Of a DNA stretch of 64,000 nt, positions 12,001 to 27,000 are shown piece by piece. Each line of letters starts with the position of its first letter. Positions within the stretch are counted from its first letter, which is position 1. The DNA is from Argyresthia goedartella (Eukaryota > Arthropoda > Insecta > Lepidoptera > Argyresthiidae). The notes under the pieces were generated by a model. It had not been told where the DNA came from and did no database searches. It saw nothing but the letters and a program-made list of their open reading frames with translations. The stretch is taken from NCBI GenBank assembly GCA_949825045.1, contig OX463829.1:21980715-22044714 (forward strand), in the 5' to 3' direction. Position numbers and translations under genes: made by a program.

Positions 12001-15000
12001 CTCTTGACGTTTGAAAACCAAGTCAACCTTAGTAAATTAACCGATCTGACTCCATAAAAGTCTCTAAACTCACAGTAGGATTCTTCCTGGTGTCCTCATG
12101 CTGGCTGTTCCTGCCCAGCGTGCCGCACCGGTTCAGCTGAATGTAGAACTCGTAGTAGTCCCTCCCCGAACCGTTAATGTACATGCAGTCCGGGTCGTAA
12201 GAGTACCCTGGAATGGTGATGTAAGTAAACGTTAACGTCCTACATATCTACTGCGGTGATGGGCCAGCCCCCTGGCATGCAATATGGAGTATGGATCTGC
12301 TAAACTCGGGAACAACTGTACTTTTGCTGCCCCGTATGGGGAAAGGCGTAGCGCTATGTTATCTTTTTGTTTGCGACTTCAGTGTCTATAGCATATACCT
12401 ATAGCATCATGGGTACTCTAGCCGGCGGGTAAGAATGTGCACCGTGTTCGCAAAAGATAAATCGGCTAGCAAGATACTTCCCCTTCGCAGAGCACGGGTT
12501 CCCTCCTGCGTTTAGGGGGACGCGTAGTGAAAAAGGTTGGGAAACTATGTTGGAGAGCGTCTCTACTCGTCTAGGACTCAGAAAGTACCTTTATGACGTT
12601 TTGATGTTATCTTTATGTTATGTCATTAATATTTCAAAGACCCGATTACCGCCGAGAGTATTGTACACTTAAGTACAATATTTTTTCCAAAAGTATCCAC
12701 CTAGTGTAGATACTTATCTACTTAGATAACAAAATTCTTTCCCAAAACGGTGATAAAAATGTTTCACTTTGAATGCTTGGTAAGGACATTATACATTCTC
12801 AGGACAATGTTAATGTGCTGTTTATCATAACTACATGGATCGTGTAACGATTAGAACCTGCGTTGTTAAATGAGTTAGTGTTATATAGTTTTTGGAATAA
12901 AACGCATTTAGGACATTCTAAAACATATATTAAGGCTGTTTTGATATATTCAAGAGTTTTCAGATACTCTTTTAACGGTGACCGTATTACGGTTGACGAT
13001 TCGCGTTTACCTACCTAAAATGAACTTAAGCCACTGTCTATGGGAAAATTGTTCAGAAAGATGTAATATAATATCTGCAAAAGACTACAAATATCTGTTG
13101 CACCCTAAAGTTTTCCCTCTATCGTTATCTAAACGGCCCACATGAAAGCAGATATTAAAATAATCAGTAGGATCACTTTAGGGCGGGAACTTTTTGATGT
13201 GACTTTGTTTTGTATGCCTTTGTGTGGGTTTCTGGGTAATCTGCCAGCGCGAGAACTGAGACGATATGAGAGATGGTGGCTGAGGCCATGATGCTCCTAG
13301 ATTAGTAAGAAACACGCTTGACGCTCGTCATTTGTGTATATAGTAGTACAAGTTTATAAGTTACGATTACGCGGATGTGACTGCTAGTAACTTTTCTAAA
13401 TCGAAAAATTTTATATAAATAAATATAAGACGACAATGTTACACAAATCGAACTAGGCCTATAGTAAGCTCAACAGGCTTATGTTATGGGTACTAGACGA
13501 CGATATATTTAATAGAGATAAAAACATAGACAAAAAAGGTGGGTGATCTTGCAATTCCGGCTGTCCCTCATTAAGAAAATTCACTCGTGAGTTTCGATGT
13601 ACACGTGTTCAGTATAGAATGGCGATCATTAATGTCCCCACCGAGAGGCACAGACCTTTATCCGGATACGAGTAAGGTTAAGCCATACTCCACCACGCTG
13701 GCTCAGTGCGGGTTGATGGAGGGGTCTTACGACCACTATCAAACAACTTCAAGTGTCATCCGAAACACTGAACGTCCGATAATGTAATTAAGATAAATTA
13801 ATTATTCCATTGGTCATGGCCAGGAATCGAATCTTGCAATTCTGGGTGTCTCTTATTAAGAAAATCCATTCATGAGTTTCGATATTCATGTGTTCAAGTA
13901 TACTTCAATTTAATATCCTGAACCATAAATATGTAGTTTTGATTTAAGGCTGGGCAACTCGAACAGCGGAACATAGAATGTCACCTTTAGCTTACTCTTT
14001 AAGGGCACTATATCATTAGGGCTCACTACTCTTTTTAATATCCGATTTCAAGTCCGTGACCTCAATATCTATCATTTTACACATATTCAGAATCAGGGTT
14101 TTATTTTACAATCTTCTTCGTCAATAATGATAACTTTTGTATTAACATAACCGCACATTTTAAGTAGCTAGCGAATTCAATTAGATGTGTCTATGGACTT
14201 CAAGTTAACTCACCTGGTATGATATGATCGCCCCTAGAGTATAAAAATCATCTCAACAATTGAAGACCTTACAACGCACTACGCCTATCTTCCTCCATCT
14301 TTAGACAGGCAGCCAACAAGCCATGTCATATTTCACAACAGCCTTATCAGTATGAAACGTAAAGAAATAACTGTTTCGCGAATTATAGTAAGTTTGCGGG
14401 GACTAATTGCAGTGAACCGGGTTACTCGGGCTTTAGGGTCACTTCATTCTCCTTGCTATTGTCATAACGGGGAGTTACTTGTTAGTGACATTATAGCGTA
14501 GTCGCAGTGCATTTTAATTAGAACTTCTTGCGTTAGACTTTAGACGCTTTTAAAAAGTATTCTTGATTTTGCATATTTCTACAGTCGTTACAAGGGATTG
14601 ACGTAATGTCCAGCCACATTACGTTCTCTCCCTTGGACTGACAGGACTTATAAATAGGGTTCTCCTGATTGGAAGAATGTAATTACATATTATCAAAATG
14701 TTAAGAAATATTTGTGTGGTAACTTTTGTAAAATTTCACTCATAGATTCTCTCCATATTATACAGCTATAAATAATTTAAGAAATATAAAATAATAGTAG
14801 ATTATTAAAGAGAATACAAAGATTTGATATCATTGAAAATAACTTTCAATCTAAATCAAGTCGGCCAATTAAGCTCTGTTAACCCATGAAGTATTTTCTA
14901 TGACAGCAACTTATGCCGCGCATTTCCACGATATACTTCTGTGAGATTATTGTTACCACTTCCATCCCATTAAGCCAAAGTACATTCAACAAAGGTATGT

Positions 15001-18000
15001 AGGTCTAGTGGTCGCCTTCACTCTTACCTGCTGAATACACCAGCCCCGTGAACGATCCATTAAAGCCGACTCTAATCTTCATGAAATCGTCTTGGCACTC
15101 CGCCTCAATGTCTGCGAACGAAAAATAAACAAATAATAATTGATGGAAAGCACAAACATTTGATCAATTCTTTGGCTTTTATTTAGACTTTCGTTTTGTG
15201 TGGCTTTTTGTTAAATGTGTTAGTAGTTTTTTGGGGCGCTGTTTTCGACCTTGGTTGCGGTTGTATAGGTATTGGTGTTGTGATGTTGATTGCGGATTTT
15301 TTAAATTTATTTTCCATTTCTTATGGATTTTTACCGAAACAAAATAAACTATTATCACTTAAAACTTGAGTAGGTACCTACTATGTAATTAATAATAATA
15401 ATAATCTTTAGTTCAGGTTAATAAAACCCATATCTACAGATACCTTACAACTAGAGATACATAATTTATTATAAAAACAAAACATAATAATATTACAATA
15501 ATTAAGCACAGATCTTATGTCCAATCTTCGTAGTCTCTGTTCAATTGAAATTCTCACATCTACCTTTGATGTAATTAGTTACAATGTTATACAGAATATG
15601 TGCCAAGGGTATCGGTCGTTTAACTAAACATTTTATCACATGCAATTTCCTTAATCCTATTATCCTATTACACATTCGCGGTGAGCCCTATAAAAAAATG
15701 CAAAGAAAACTCGAACAAAGGATTGCGCAAGAGTGGCGCATATTCAACGCATATTACCGCGGGTATCGATAACATCTGCATCTGAATACGCAGTCTTGCA
15801 ACACCTTAGTAGTATGTACTGCTGGTACGAGATTACCATACTTTACGGATTAAATATTATTTATTACAAGCACTTGTCACAGTCTCACGGGAGTACCGTA
15901 TTAGTTTTTTATAAATACAAAGATGTGGCTGTGGGGTTTATTCGCTGCTTTAATTTTATTGTTTCGGTATAATTTTAACAAGTTCTGCTGACAAGCTTAG
16001 GATATCAGATTTTATAGAGTAAAATATGATGTGAAAATGCCCCGCCCGCCATTCACATTTTCGGTCATGTTACCACTTACCGATATGATTTTTAGCGACG
16101 ATTCACATTATTATTTTGTACAAAAGTCAGGCCATTCAGCTTTAAAATTCATGTTGTATTTATAAGTTTTGAAATTGCCATTTGAGCAATTTAAAAAGCA
16201 TGTTAAAGCGACTTTGTCGAAAAAGGGATATTACAATGTTCAAGATTACTTAAATGACAGGACTGTATGGGGTTAAGGCTCAACACAGACCTTGCTGTTA
16301 ATAATTTTGTAATTATTTATTCCTGCTTATGAATCATAAGTTCATGTCATTTTTTTTTTCATATTTGTACTAGTTAAGGTGCTTACACAACCTATTTTTA
16401 AAAGAGATCTAAAAATCAATCTGTGGGAGTTTCTACGCCCTACTTCTCCCACAGTGGTCCAATGTAGAGAAGAGGCAAAAAATGACGTTTGCTAAGTATA
16501 TATAAATAATATCTACAGTAATAAAGTACTTTGACTTTGACTTTGACCTTGAAGTTCACTAAGCTCTTTTAGGAACTCTTGTACCTACAAAGTTTCATGG
16601 CTCTTAATCCACCGGCTTAGACTGGGCGTTGCCGGTCAGTCAGTCAAATAGTGTTTTATTAAGTAGATGTAAACTCGTGCTCAAGATATCTTATTAACAA
16701 GAGGTATATCAATCGGCTCTTTGATGTGTGCCTTCAACTCCATTCGTGTAATGAGTAGTTGCGGGTGTACTGGAATCTACTCTACATTGTGTTTTGCTAG
16801 AATGCTACAAATATGATGCACAGGTTAAAAATGAACCCGTCTGTTCTGTTAGGCCGGACTTGACAAAAACGCGGAAGTAGTACTTAAGTTAGGAATTAAT
16901 TCAACCATGTGTCTTTGTAGATGTTGTGGTGTCCATTTTATTCTGTTGAGAGCTGTTCTAATCAAAACAAGATCTAAAAGTTGTCAAAGACGAATTATTT
17001 ATCAGTGACGCTGCCAAATGCGACCAATATTTTTAGGCAATTCCTTCAGCGTACTCGCAGAATTTAAATATTGATTGTATCTGAGCTAACATAACTGTAA
17101 CTTCAGTGAGAATCCAATAATCCAATATCTCAGGGTGTCCCCAGGTTTTCTAAATCGCTCTGTCACGTGTTACAGAACTCGACGCGTTTTTCTTAACTGC
17201 TAAAAAATGTGAACACACAATATGATAAACGGAGAAGAATCCATGTTGAGGGGTATTAATTTTATATGGAATGATTGAATGCCTTACCTCAATATCGTAA
17301 ATTCTATTCACACAACTACGTGCTAATTGTGCTGTAATGTTACTAAGCCTCGTTCAGCTATTCTCCACCGATCCCCGCTGTGCGCTACAAAAGTGTCGTT
17401 CCGCTCAGACTTTTAGAAATTGAGTAAAAAATCAAATAAAGCTTAAAAGTAAATAAAAATGTTACTCGACAAGTGTACGCAAACCAACCGTCTGGGGCCG
17501 CATTCCGGTACACGATAATATCTCAATGACAATTACATGACGATTACGGTCAACTTTAGATATCCAATATCTGACGATTTTGTAATCCCGTTCCTTTTGT
17601 TGATTAACTTAATTATTATGCTTACCAATTGACTTAATTTTCACCACAATTGCCTTAAAAAGATATTGTCCTTACACCAAATAATGGATATCTAAAGTTG
17701 ACCGGTACCGGAATTGGGCCCCAGATCTTAGAAGTTCAAGAAGTCAATTACATTTCTGTAAAATTGTGACTTCATAAAAAATTTATGTGAATTTAAGTTG
17801 GTAGTACCGAAACTTAAGTTTAATTAATATTAGATAAAGTATTATCACTCATTATTATTCTTGAATGCTTTAATTTAATGACCGCCTCTTCCTGAATTTC
17901 TAAATTTTATCTCTCGGATCTCGGATCTCTTACTTTGGTATAATACAAATGTATATGGAGTTGTCAAAGTTAATCCGAAAGTGCTAACTCGCGTTTTATC

Positions 18001-21000
18001 TGTTGGTCCTCACTGAGTTAGGTCGACTTTTACATACTTATAAGTGGCTACAAAAGCAGCCGCCACCGCGAGCTGAGATTAATTATGTAGACCTGGAGCA
18101 GTCGCCTCAAAATGGAAATATGTACAGAGAGCACTGCTATGATGGTGATAATAACAACATAACATAACATTTATCTACAGGCTCATACGTTGCTTCTGGC
18201 CCTACACTAGGATACCCTGTGTCGCGAGAGCCAGAAACAGCGGCGTCACAGAAACTTAAACATCCAAGACCTGGGGATGATTTTCTACCTCTCCAGTCGG
18301 GATTCGAAGCCGGGACCTCTCGTTAAAGAAGCACAGCCTCGACCGCAACACCACAGAGGTGACAACATCGACCGATGATGTTGATCTCCGCCCGGGTTTG
18401 GTCACGGCGACTGTTACGGCTGATGAAGGAGTCGTTCGTTTGCCCTTTGTGCCGGTCGACTACGTTAGTCATATTTTCACGTATTGTTAAGATAAGTTGA
18501 AGACCGTCACAGATAAGGTATATTTATATTCATCACGCACTATGTCATTAATAACATGTACCAACCTAGTATATAAGCTAGGATTTCCTATAATAAAATT
18601 AGTCTAGTATAGTCTAGTTTTTGCGCGCATCTCAAGCCTTTTACTTTACTCCCGAAGATGTCTCTCTCCTCATAATTGCCTCTGGCAAAGTGGTGACCCG
18701 ACTTTTGAACATCAGCAACCTTCTGTAATGGCAGCATGGACCCAGCCGCGAAGAAAACTCCGTGTGCTGCCACCTTAGAAGTGCAAGCAAGAAGCACTTC
18801 GTCCAAGATCGCCGAGCCCCGACTTCGGCAACCAAGACGACATCAAGCAAGCCATGACCGGACCAGACTTGAAAACAGACCAGAAGCCAAATAATTTCAA
18901 CTGAAGATTTCCCGCATCGAACTCAAGATACCGCAAGAATAATGAACCGATAGTCAGCCGACTGCTGATTTATCAAAATGGAGCTCGCACCAGCAGAAAC
19001 GAACGCGTCCGCAAATTCATTCACAGCAAGCAGTTTTTTTCAAGTTCAAGACATAGGATGCCGTTCCAGCCCGAAGAGTATTGAAACATCCACTCCAGAA
19101 GAGAATTGAAACATCATCGATATACCTAATTCAACGAATATTGAAATCATCCAGGATGAACATCGCACGAAGAATAATCAAATCACTGAAAAGAGAGAGA
19201 TATATATATATAAACGATTGGTGTACAAGATGTGCCCTATGTTGCCAAATCCCAAGGTTTTTAGGCACACAAATTTCATCAATCGACAACTTAATATTCA
19301 CTCAAGAGTGAAGAGCACGCACGTACATATGACGTACGAGATCATTGACTGCCTACAGCCAAGGTTACAGATTTAATGCTGACGCTGATTCAGCACAATC
19401 ATCCTTGTGTAGGTACGGTCGCAATTATAAACAAACAGTGATTACAACTTCAACGACGTGCGATGTAAATTGACTCATCGATTCCTGAAAAACATGTGCG
19501 GCTGCAGCATCAGACGACTCTCCTGCGGATCTTTTCCAGTTATAGGTTTGGTTAGTTTACTAACCGCGAAGCCCCATTTTCCTAGTGTTTTTGTGTTTTC
19601 CAGTTTTTAGTTTATTTTATGTAGTGTGCGGCCAGACACAAGACTTGCCTGTAGGTATATATTAAGTAATTATTTAAACTTATGTAGAATTCACATAACC
19701 GTAGTTCCTTTATTTTTCTAATTCGTGTAAGATTTACCTTTAGATTAAGTTGAAGTATGCGCTATTACTATCTGATTTATGTTTATTAAAATACTACTAG
19801 TTATTATTGCAGTTGATATAAGTTTGTTATGTTATCTAACTTAGAATTTTTTCCATTGTTATAAGTACATTCATTTATTTTTTTCCCTAAAGGGGGGAGT
19901 ATCTGTGCCGGTCGACTACGTTAGTCATATTTTCACGTAATGTTAAGATAAGTTGAAGACCGTCTCAGACCGTTATATTCATCACGCACTATGTCATTAA
20001 TAACATGTACCAACCTAGTATATAAGCTAGGATTTCCTATAATAAAATTAGTCTACTTCGCGTAGTCTAGTATAGTCTAGTTTTTGCGCGCATCTCAAGC
20101 CTTTTACTTTACTCCCGAAGATGTCTCTCTCCTTATAATTGCCTCTGGCAAACCCTTGTATAGCTCACGTAGCCTATATACCCCTATTATTAAGAGCCCA
20201 ATATACGCCTGTTGATGAAATAACTCACACTGCACTCTACTGCCATTAGTCCTGTGTCGTCTATACTCCCTTTCCCACGTGGGTGGCTCCCGCCACGAGG
20301 AGTCGAGGGCCGGCGACCGGGGTCTGATGCTGACCGGGATGTAGCTGTTCTTGTCTGACAGGAACACCACCTGGGCAGAGGGACAAAGAAAGGATATGTG
20401 AGTAGACATTCAGTGTTGACAAAACCCACTAAGTAATGCACTAAACTGACAACGTTGAATCAGGCAGCTCTTGTGCGGTAGCCATAGATTCCGTTTTAAA
20501 ATACACTTTTTTAATAGTTTAGTTAAAGTGGACCAATTCTTAGAAGTCGCATTTGACATGTGTCAACAGTAGGACAGAATTCTGCGTCAGTCTCAGATGA
20601 ACTAAACTCTTTTCTTAAAAATCTGTTGCGTCAATTTTGTATTTGCGTACACATTCGTCATCGGTGTGACGTCATAACAATGTGTAAAGTTGATCATAAT
20701 AAAAAAATAGGTCACTCTTAAATTGTATCTAACAGCAGATCTGTCATAAGTAATTATAACATAGACAAAGACTGAATATTTAAAATCATAACTTTCGGGG
20801 AACGTTATTTTAATTATAAAAGTGATCTATCATTGAGAACATATATAAAATTGATTCAGAAATACTCCATGTCGTATGCTGTCGATAAAATACAGTGTTA
20901 AATTTACATGGGAAATCATAAAAACTCAAGCGAATGCATCAGCTACCGAAGGTTAATAATAGATGTTGTACATCAATTTGGATAGGAAATATCCCAATTT

Positions 21001-24000
21001 TAATTTGCCCTAGAAATAGAAATAAGTTTAGCGACAATTTATCTTTTACAAAGTCCAAGAAATATCCATAGTGACATGAAATAGTTATTATCGATAAATT
21101 TTGTAGTAAGAAATAATAATGCTTATTGCAATGTATTGATCTGTATACCTTTTCCGCAAAGTGAAATTTGATGTGCGAGTACAAATAATCTCCTTTGTAT
21201 TTTAGATTTCCTCGTGAAAATGTTGCTAAATGCGTGGGTGGCGGCGGTATCTCGCGGATCCGGCTGGACGCCAAAAACACGCACGAATACTCGAGACATT
21301 TTACAGCTGAAAGTTTTACCTGTCATAAAAAAATTGCAGACTAGTACAAACTGCTACACCAACACTAAATCTCCCGTTCACATCTATTAAAAGAGCTCAT
21401 TTACACGGGATCCGACTTTCACGATTTGTCAAAATATCCTATTAGACATAGATAGTGCTGTTATTTTTCAGAGCTTCTCCGTTTGTCGCAGTACTTCGCG
21501 ACAAAGGTATTGTATAATTAAATCATGATCTCAATAAATTAATGATTTGTTTATTTTCCTCGCTATGTAATTATCAATTTGATGACGTGTAAATATTTTG
21601 TAAATTGATTGTATATTTTAAAACAATAATTTTAATAATATTTTTGTGGCGTCACCTATCAGGCGATCCACATACTAACATACAAGATGTAAGTCAAGCA
21701 AAGAAACGCAGCAATTGACAGAAGTTGTCGACAGATGTCATCACGGACCGCAGAAACAATTGATAATCGATCCTGCATCGCGCAAGAGGAGTTTCTTCGG
21801 TTACTAACTATATATAGGACGTCCGAGCCTACGCTGTTGGACCAGTAGTCTCCAGGCGTAGCAACCTGGAGCGGAGATCTCCCTTTTACGGACCTAATAT
21901 TTACAGCGGACGCAACCACCGGGACCTCTCCTATACATAGCCGCCCTCGTTGCTTCATTTTTATTTCGGAGCACAAAAGGAAAGGCCTTATCCTTTGTTT
22001 ATCGACATTATATAAACAGTGCGCATAGTGAGCTAACATGTAAATACCCTTCTTCTAAAATATATATATAGATATAAACAAAGTAGGTAAACGATATTTT
22101 TGGCGGTAGGCGTATTTATATCGATACTTACCCCATCGCTGGCTGTCACTAAAATTGTACGCGAAAAAAATCATACTTGTCCTGTCAAAACTATATTGGT
22201 GTCAGTCATACAAACCAAAAATTGTCGTAAAATGGTATGAGTAAAGAATCTTGGTATATTCATATTGTTCATGCAAAATAGCCCTCCCAAAATAGCAAAT
22301 AGAGTTAGTAATTTCTTTGTGGCGTCAGTCTTCTTCTCTTTATTTCGCTTAGAAAGGAAGCGAGACCGACGCATAGCTCTGTCTCTATTGTTGACAGAGC
22401 CATATGCTACGTCTAAGAATGACTCCACTTTAATTTAGTTGTGTCGCCTCCTGCATCGATCCCATTATAAATCTACGAAAGCGGGTGATATTAAAACAAC
22501 AAAACGAAATATCGTCACACGTTTTCCTATACTGGGAGGCAAAAACACAGATTTGCTCACGTTAAGCCAGTTATTGCATAGTATTTTGCGTGACGGGGGG
22601 CTAGCCCAATGCCACTGCTATGGAGGTGTGTTCGGTTTCCTCACGAAGTTCTCAATATTTTTAGGATGCATTTTTGTCAAGAGTATGGCTAGACTGCTTA
22701 ATAATTCAGTTTGTAGGCAATGTGCATTTATCATGCAATGTAAACCTACGGGGTATACTCGTAGATCAAAACTAATTTAGTGGGTATAATTAATTACATA
22801 CACAAGTGAACGATGAACGATCCCCTAAGTAGTAAAAAGCATTTTCAAAGTAACAGAGCAAAGGGTAGGTGACCTACAATCTAAGATCCATTCAGCACGT
22901 CCTACACATTACACATTCACACACGTCAGAACAGAACACACCCTGTGGCATGTTGTAACTCCGATAGCCATGAGATAAGCTTAACTACATCCTTCCGACA
23001 CGCGACTTTTGACTGCCTCCGACGCAAACAGTAACAAACACCAAGGACTGTAGCTCTGTAATTAAATTAACAATCAACGGAACTCGGGTCCTCTCAAATA
23101 CCCTGTTGATATAGCAGTAAAAGTAAAATTAAGTGTGTTTCCAGGGTATTTCCCGAAATTCAGATTAAAAGTTATCATTCTGGTCCTATCCTAGGCTTAT
23201 AAGTTTAATTACTCGTGAGTATACGATCATCGTACTTAAGTATAACCTACCTTGTCTTACACTCCAATAGTTCAATAAGTCAAGACCCCGAGTAGGACCT
23301 ACCTAAGTTTAAAACGTGGCATTTATTTATTCAGCGCTACAATAAAACCGAACTACCTGATTATCGACAAAGCGAGGCTAGTAAAGCACCATTTCGAAGT
23401 CACGATGGCGCTCAACACTTTTGCTTACAAAAAAGACGGATGTAAATAAACTGTGTCAGCGAGGTTCGCACGCCGACAGCCTAGCTGGGCGTCAGCGGGC
23501 TGTCGAACTGGCCTGCACGCATTATACAATTGGGGCACTAGACTATCAACAGCTACTTACTAACAATAGCCACATTACTCCAGCAAATTGGCTAAAAAAC
23601 AAACAGAAGACCACGCGATTTTTCCCTCACTCTAATAATCGTCCAATGAAAGACTCATCTATCACAATCTAAAGAGGAAAGCGTTTATTTGTATCGCGCT
23701 GTGCGAGTATGACAAGCATTAGGTCCCGTTAAGATGCATTATCCATCTTTAAATGTAAAACTAGGGCAAGCTTTTTTGGCTTTCAAAGCTTGAGTGGACT
23801 TTGGTTCCCATAGGCGCTCATTTGGTTCTCAATTATAGTTTACTTTTCTGATAAACATAAATTAAAAGCATTGTGAGCTTTATTGAATTCAATTTACTTT
23901 TTTTCCAAGCCGATACCTAGTTAAGACAACTCGTTTGTCATGCGCGAGCGCATGGTCCGCGTTTTTGGACAGGACATTCCGGCTACAGTGATTCCGCCCG

Positions 24001-27000
24001 CTGTTCACGTAAAAAACAAATATACCCTCTAACGATATTTTAAAGTAAAAGGGCTATTTATTTTACACTATTAGTAATCACTATTCATGTGTTGTTATTC
24101 ATACTTAGTAACTGATATAATCTGCTCACTTTTATCATGATATAGAGACATGTCAGAGCTAGCTGTCCAAGAATCTAGTTTTAGAAGATTTATATCAAGG
24201 TTTACATAATTCTGATCCTGAGATCTTTTTGATGCGTCTATCACAGATTGCAGACGCATCTCCAAATCAAATCAAATCAAATCAAAAATCATTTATTTCC
24301 ATAGGATGTTGTTACATCACTTAGATCCGTCATTACATTTTTTTGGGTGATTTCACTAACACAATGGCGGAATCTGTGGAGAAGAGCTCACCGAAGAAAC
24401 TCCACAGTCGTCGCATCTTTTGCGTTTCCTTTTTTAAATAAAATATTGTCAAATTACAAAATGAATGCTAATTATATATCGAAACAGCCTGTTACTCAAA
24501 CAATCTATTCCCATGGACATCTGTCCTCTAAGTAATCAGATATCCTATAGTAACCTTTTTTATACAATTTCTGTTTTATTATTATTTTAAACTTGTCTAA
24601 AGGTAAGTTTTTAATATCAGTAGGGACCTTATTGTAATAGCGTATACAATTGCCTTTAAAAGAATTACTGATTTTATATAGTCGGCTTACATAAGCTACC
24701 AACTTGTCTTATTTCTAGAATTAAAATTGTGTATATCACTGTACTTCTGAAAATTAGTTATATTTCTTTTTACATACACAAGATTGTCATAGATATATTG
24801 AGACACAAATGTCAGAATATTGATTTCTTTAAACTCCCTGCTCATCCACTGCACGCAGGGTCATATACTATCGCAATTAACAGGCCGCGCCAAGGTTTTT
24901 GACACTGAATGAGATGTGGCCTCTCTTTCTCGCATAGAGTGAGGTGGGAGAGAGAGAAAGGACAGCCCGCTCAGAGCCCAGAAACTGGCGCGCACTGTGC
25001 ATAGAGACACCATGTCACATGAGCACACATCAACAATGCAGCTTACAGTTACCGATGACGGTCTTGTGATGATGACAAGTGATTCTAATCTAATTAAATT
25101 ACCTTCGTCTGCATTAGCAGACCTGTTTGTGAAAACGTAACACCAGTTTTCTATTGTTGTTGATGATACTTATAGGTTTTCTAGGTTCCCGTTATCTAGG
25201 GTATCATTTCAGATCAGAGATTAGTGTGAAAATATTTCGATGTATCATATTTGTGATATTCTTTGACCTTGGAGAAATATAATTTCGGTGTTGGCACTCT
25301 TAAAATTGTTGCGTTTGAGTGTTGCCCGCAAAAACAAAACGTTTTTCTTTTTACATCAGTAACCGTTGGGATTACAAAGAAACGTTTAAAAGAAGCTACA
25401 CAGAAAAGAACATTCCAACTTTTCACTTGGGGTCAACCGTTTTCTCATTAAGGTACTTTTATATTATAACTAGCAATTTTATTTTTGACGTGTCCATACA
25501 TTTTGGGCCGGGTGGTCAGCTAATTTGTATGGAGGAGTGAAAAATGAAGTTGCTCTGGTCAAATCGGTTTCAAACTGAAAGTTGTTCAGAATGATGGCCC
25601 TAACAACCCCTAAAATTTTACTACACCTTTATATTTAAATGCAACAGGGCCATGTTAACCCTTCGTCTGTCAAATAAAAAAAACATTCATTGGTTTTGGA
25701 CTCTATAACCAAGCCCCACGGTTCAAAATGAATGTCAAGGATCCGTGATCCGCAGACCAGCGGGGTTAGCTGGCTGAAAGGCAATAACCATAGAGTGCTT
25801 GACAGCTTTACTTCAATGTGTGAATGTATTTAAGATGTGCCTAAACTGTATTTAGTGGCTTTTAAAAGTGTGGTACAAGTCGGCCTTAGTATCCACTCTG
25901 ACAGAAGGGCTCTATCTTGTTCATCTGATAACCCATCATAGCTCCACTCATCACAGCCCAGTGTTCCACTATATGTTTGCTAGTTTTATGAAGCTCAACT
26001 CGATTATTACGGCATTATTATAAAAACCCACGCAATTCTTGTAACACCGTAACGGTTTAAGATTGTTACACTTAGATTAGCCGCTCATCTGCTACATTTT
26101 ATTTATTTATATTTACTTGAATTACCACCCAACTGGTAATAATATAAACTGAAGTAGCAAAAATGTGAACAGCTGTGATTGATTATAGACTAAACCAAAA
26201 GTAAAATAATATTTCCTTAAGGCGAAGGGTATTGTCAAATGCCGATCTTAAAAGCGCTGATCCTCTCAAATCTCTCCTTTGGTTGATGGACGAGTGTAAC
26301 GACCACTATCACGTAGCGATAGTAGCCGGGACCTACAGCTGAACTTGTCATATGAAACACTGAACGTCCGATACTGTACTTAAGATAAATTAATTATCTC
26401 AAGCGTGAAACCCATTGACCACAATGAATAATCCTAATTTGTAATACATTTAAACCTGCATGTCCTGATCGAATACTGGAGGCGAAAATAGCTATTTATG
26501 CTACTATTGTGGAAAGTAGGTGGTTTCCTACGAACGGCACTTTCATTTACGAGCGGGCGAAGCGAGGCAGTATGTAAGTTGACACAGGTCGGAAATAATC
26601 CTTGTGGGGTTTTCGCTACACTATCCCCTGTACCCTACTAAAACTCACCACCTCCGACCAAGACTGGAAATCCATGTGTCACTTTACTCATTCTCTATTC
26701 AAAACCAAGGGTCCTGGGATTGCACTAGTAATATCTTCTGAAAGATAGTCCAGCCTTACAAACGACTTACGTTATTAGAATTTTCAAATTGATTTTGTTT
26801 ATATGAGTACCTATCAAAATGTTTATTTACAATTAATTAACATTCTGTCTGATCTATATTTTTTATACACACCATGTATTTCTTCCGTATAGTTTTGCTG
26901 GCCCCTGGGAAAAATCTTGGAATCGACCCGAGCTTTCCTTACAAACAGACCGGATGTAGGTCAGTCTACTCAAGCATCTCTAAATAGTCTGGGAGTCTAC

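Larger units (their letters stand above)
9453..12073 (-). other. ZP introns 10, 9, 8 and 7 with exons 10, 9 and 8 between
   Basis: Introns 9,453-9,779, 9,859-10,604, 10,760-11,485 and 11,623-12,073 are short and mostly unique. A CATCATCATCATCATCAC microsatellite lies at about 11,047. No nested gene seen. Confidence 0.8.
18448..20152 (+). mobile_element. Non-autonomous LTR retrotransposon (1,705 bp, TRIM-like)
   Basis: Near-identical direct repeats at 18,448-18,689 and 19,904-20,152 both start TGTGCCGGTCGACTACG and end GCCTCTGGCAAA. They differ by small indels, including an extra TTCGCGTAGTCTA-type duplication in the right copy. Target duplication is CCCTT (18,443-18,447 and 20,153-20,157). 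After the left LTR comes GTGGTGACCCGAC, a primer-binding-site-like sequence of the Ty3/gypsy kind. Before the right LTR is a purine tract AAAGGGGGGAGTA. The 1.2-kb interior has no credible coding sequence. Confidence 0.9.
15112..20228 (-). other. ZP intron 5
   Basis: A LINE tail (16,155-16,548), a MITE (17,491-17,725), SINE B (18,168-18,366) and the TRIM-like element (18,448-20,152) fill its proximal half. An (AAT)n-tailed stretch lies near 15,391. Confidence 0.8.

Noticed and set aside
21659..22039. 126-codon minus ORF
   Set aside because: No domain, and it coincides with the LTR-like block.
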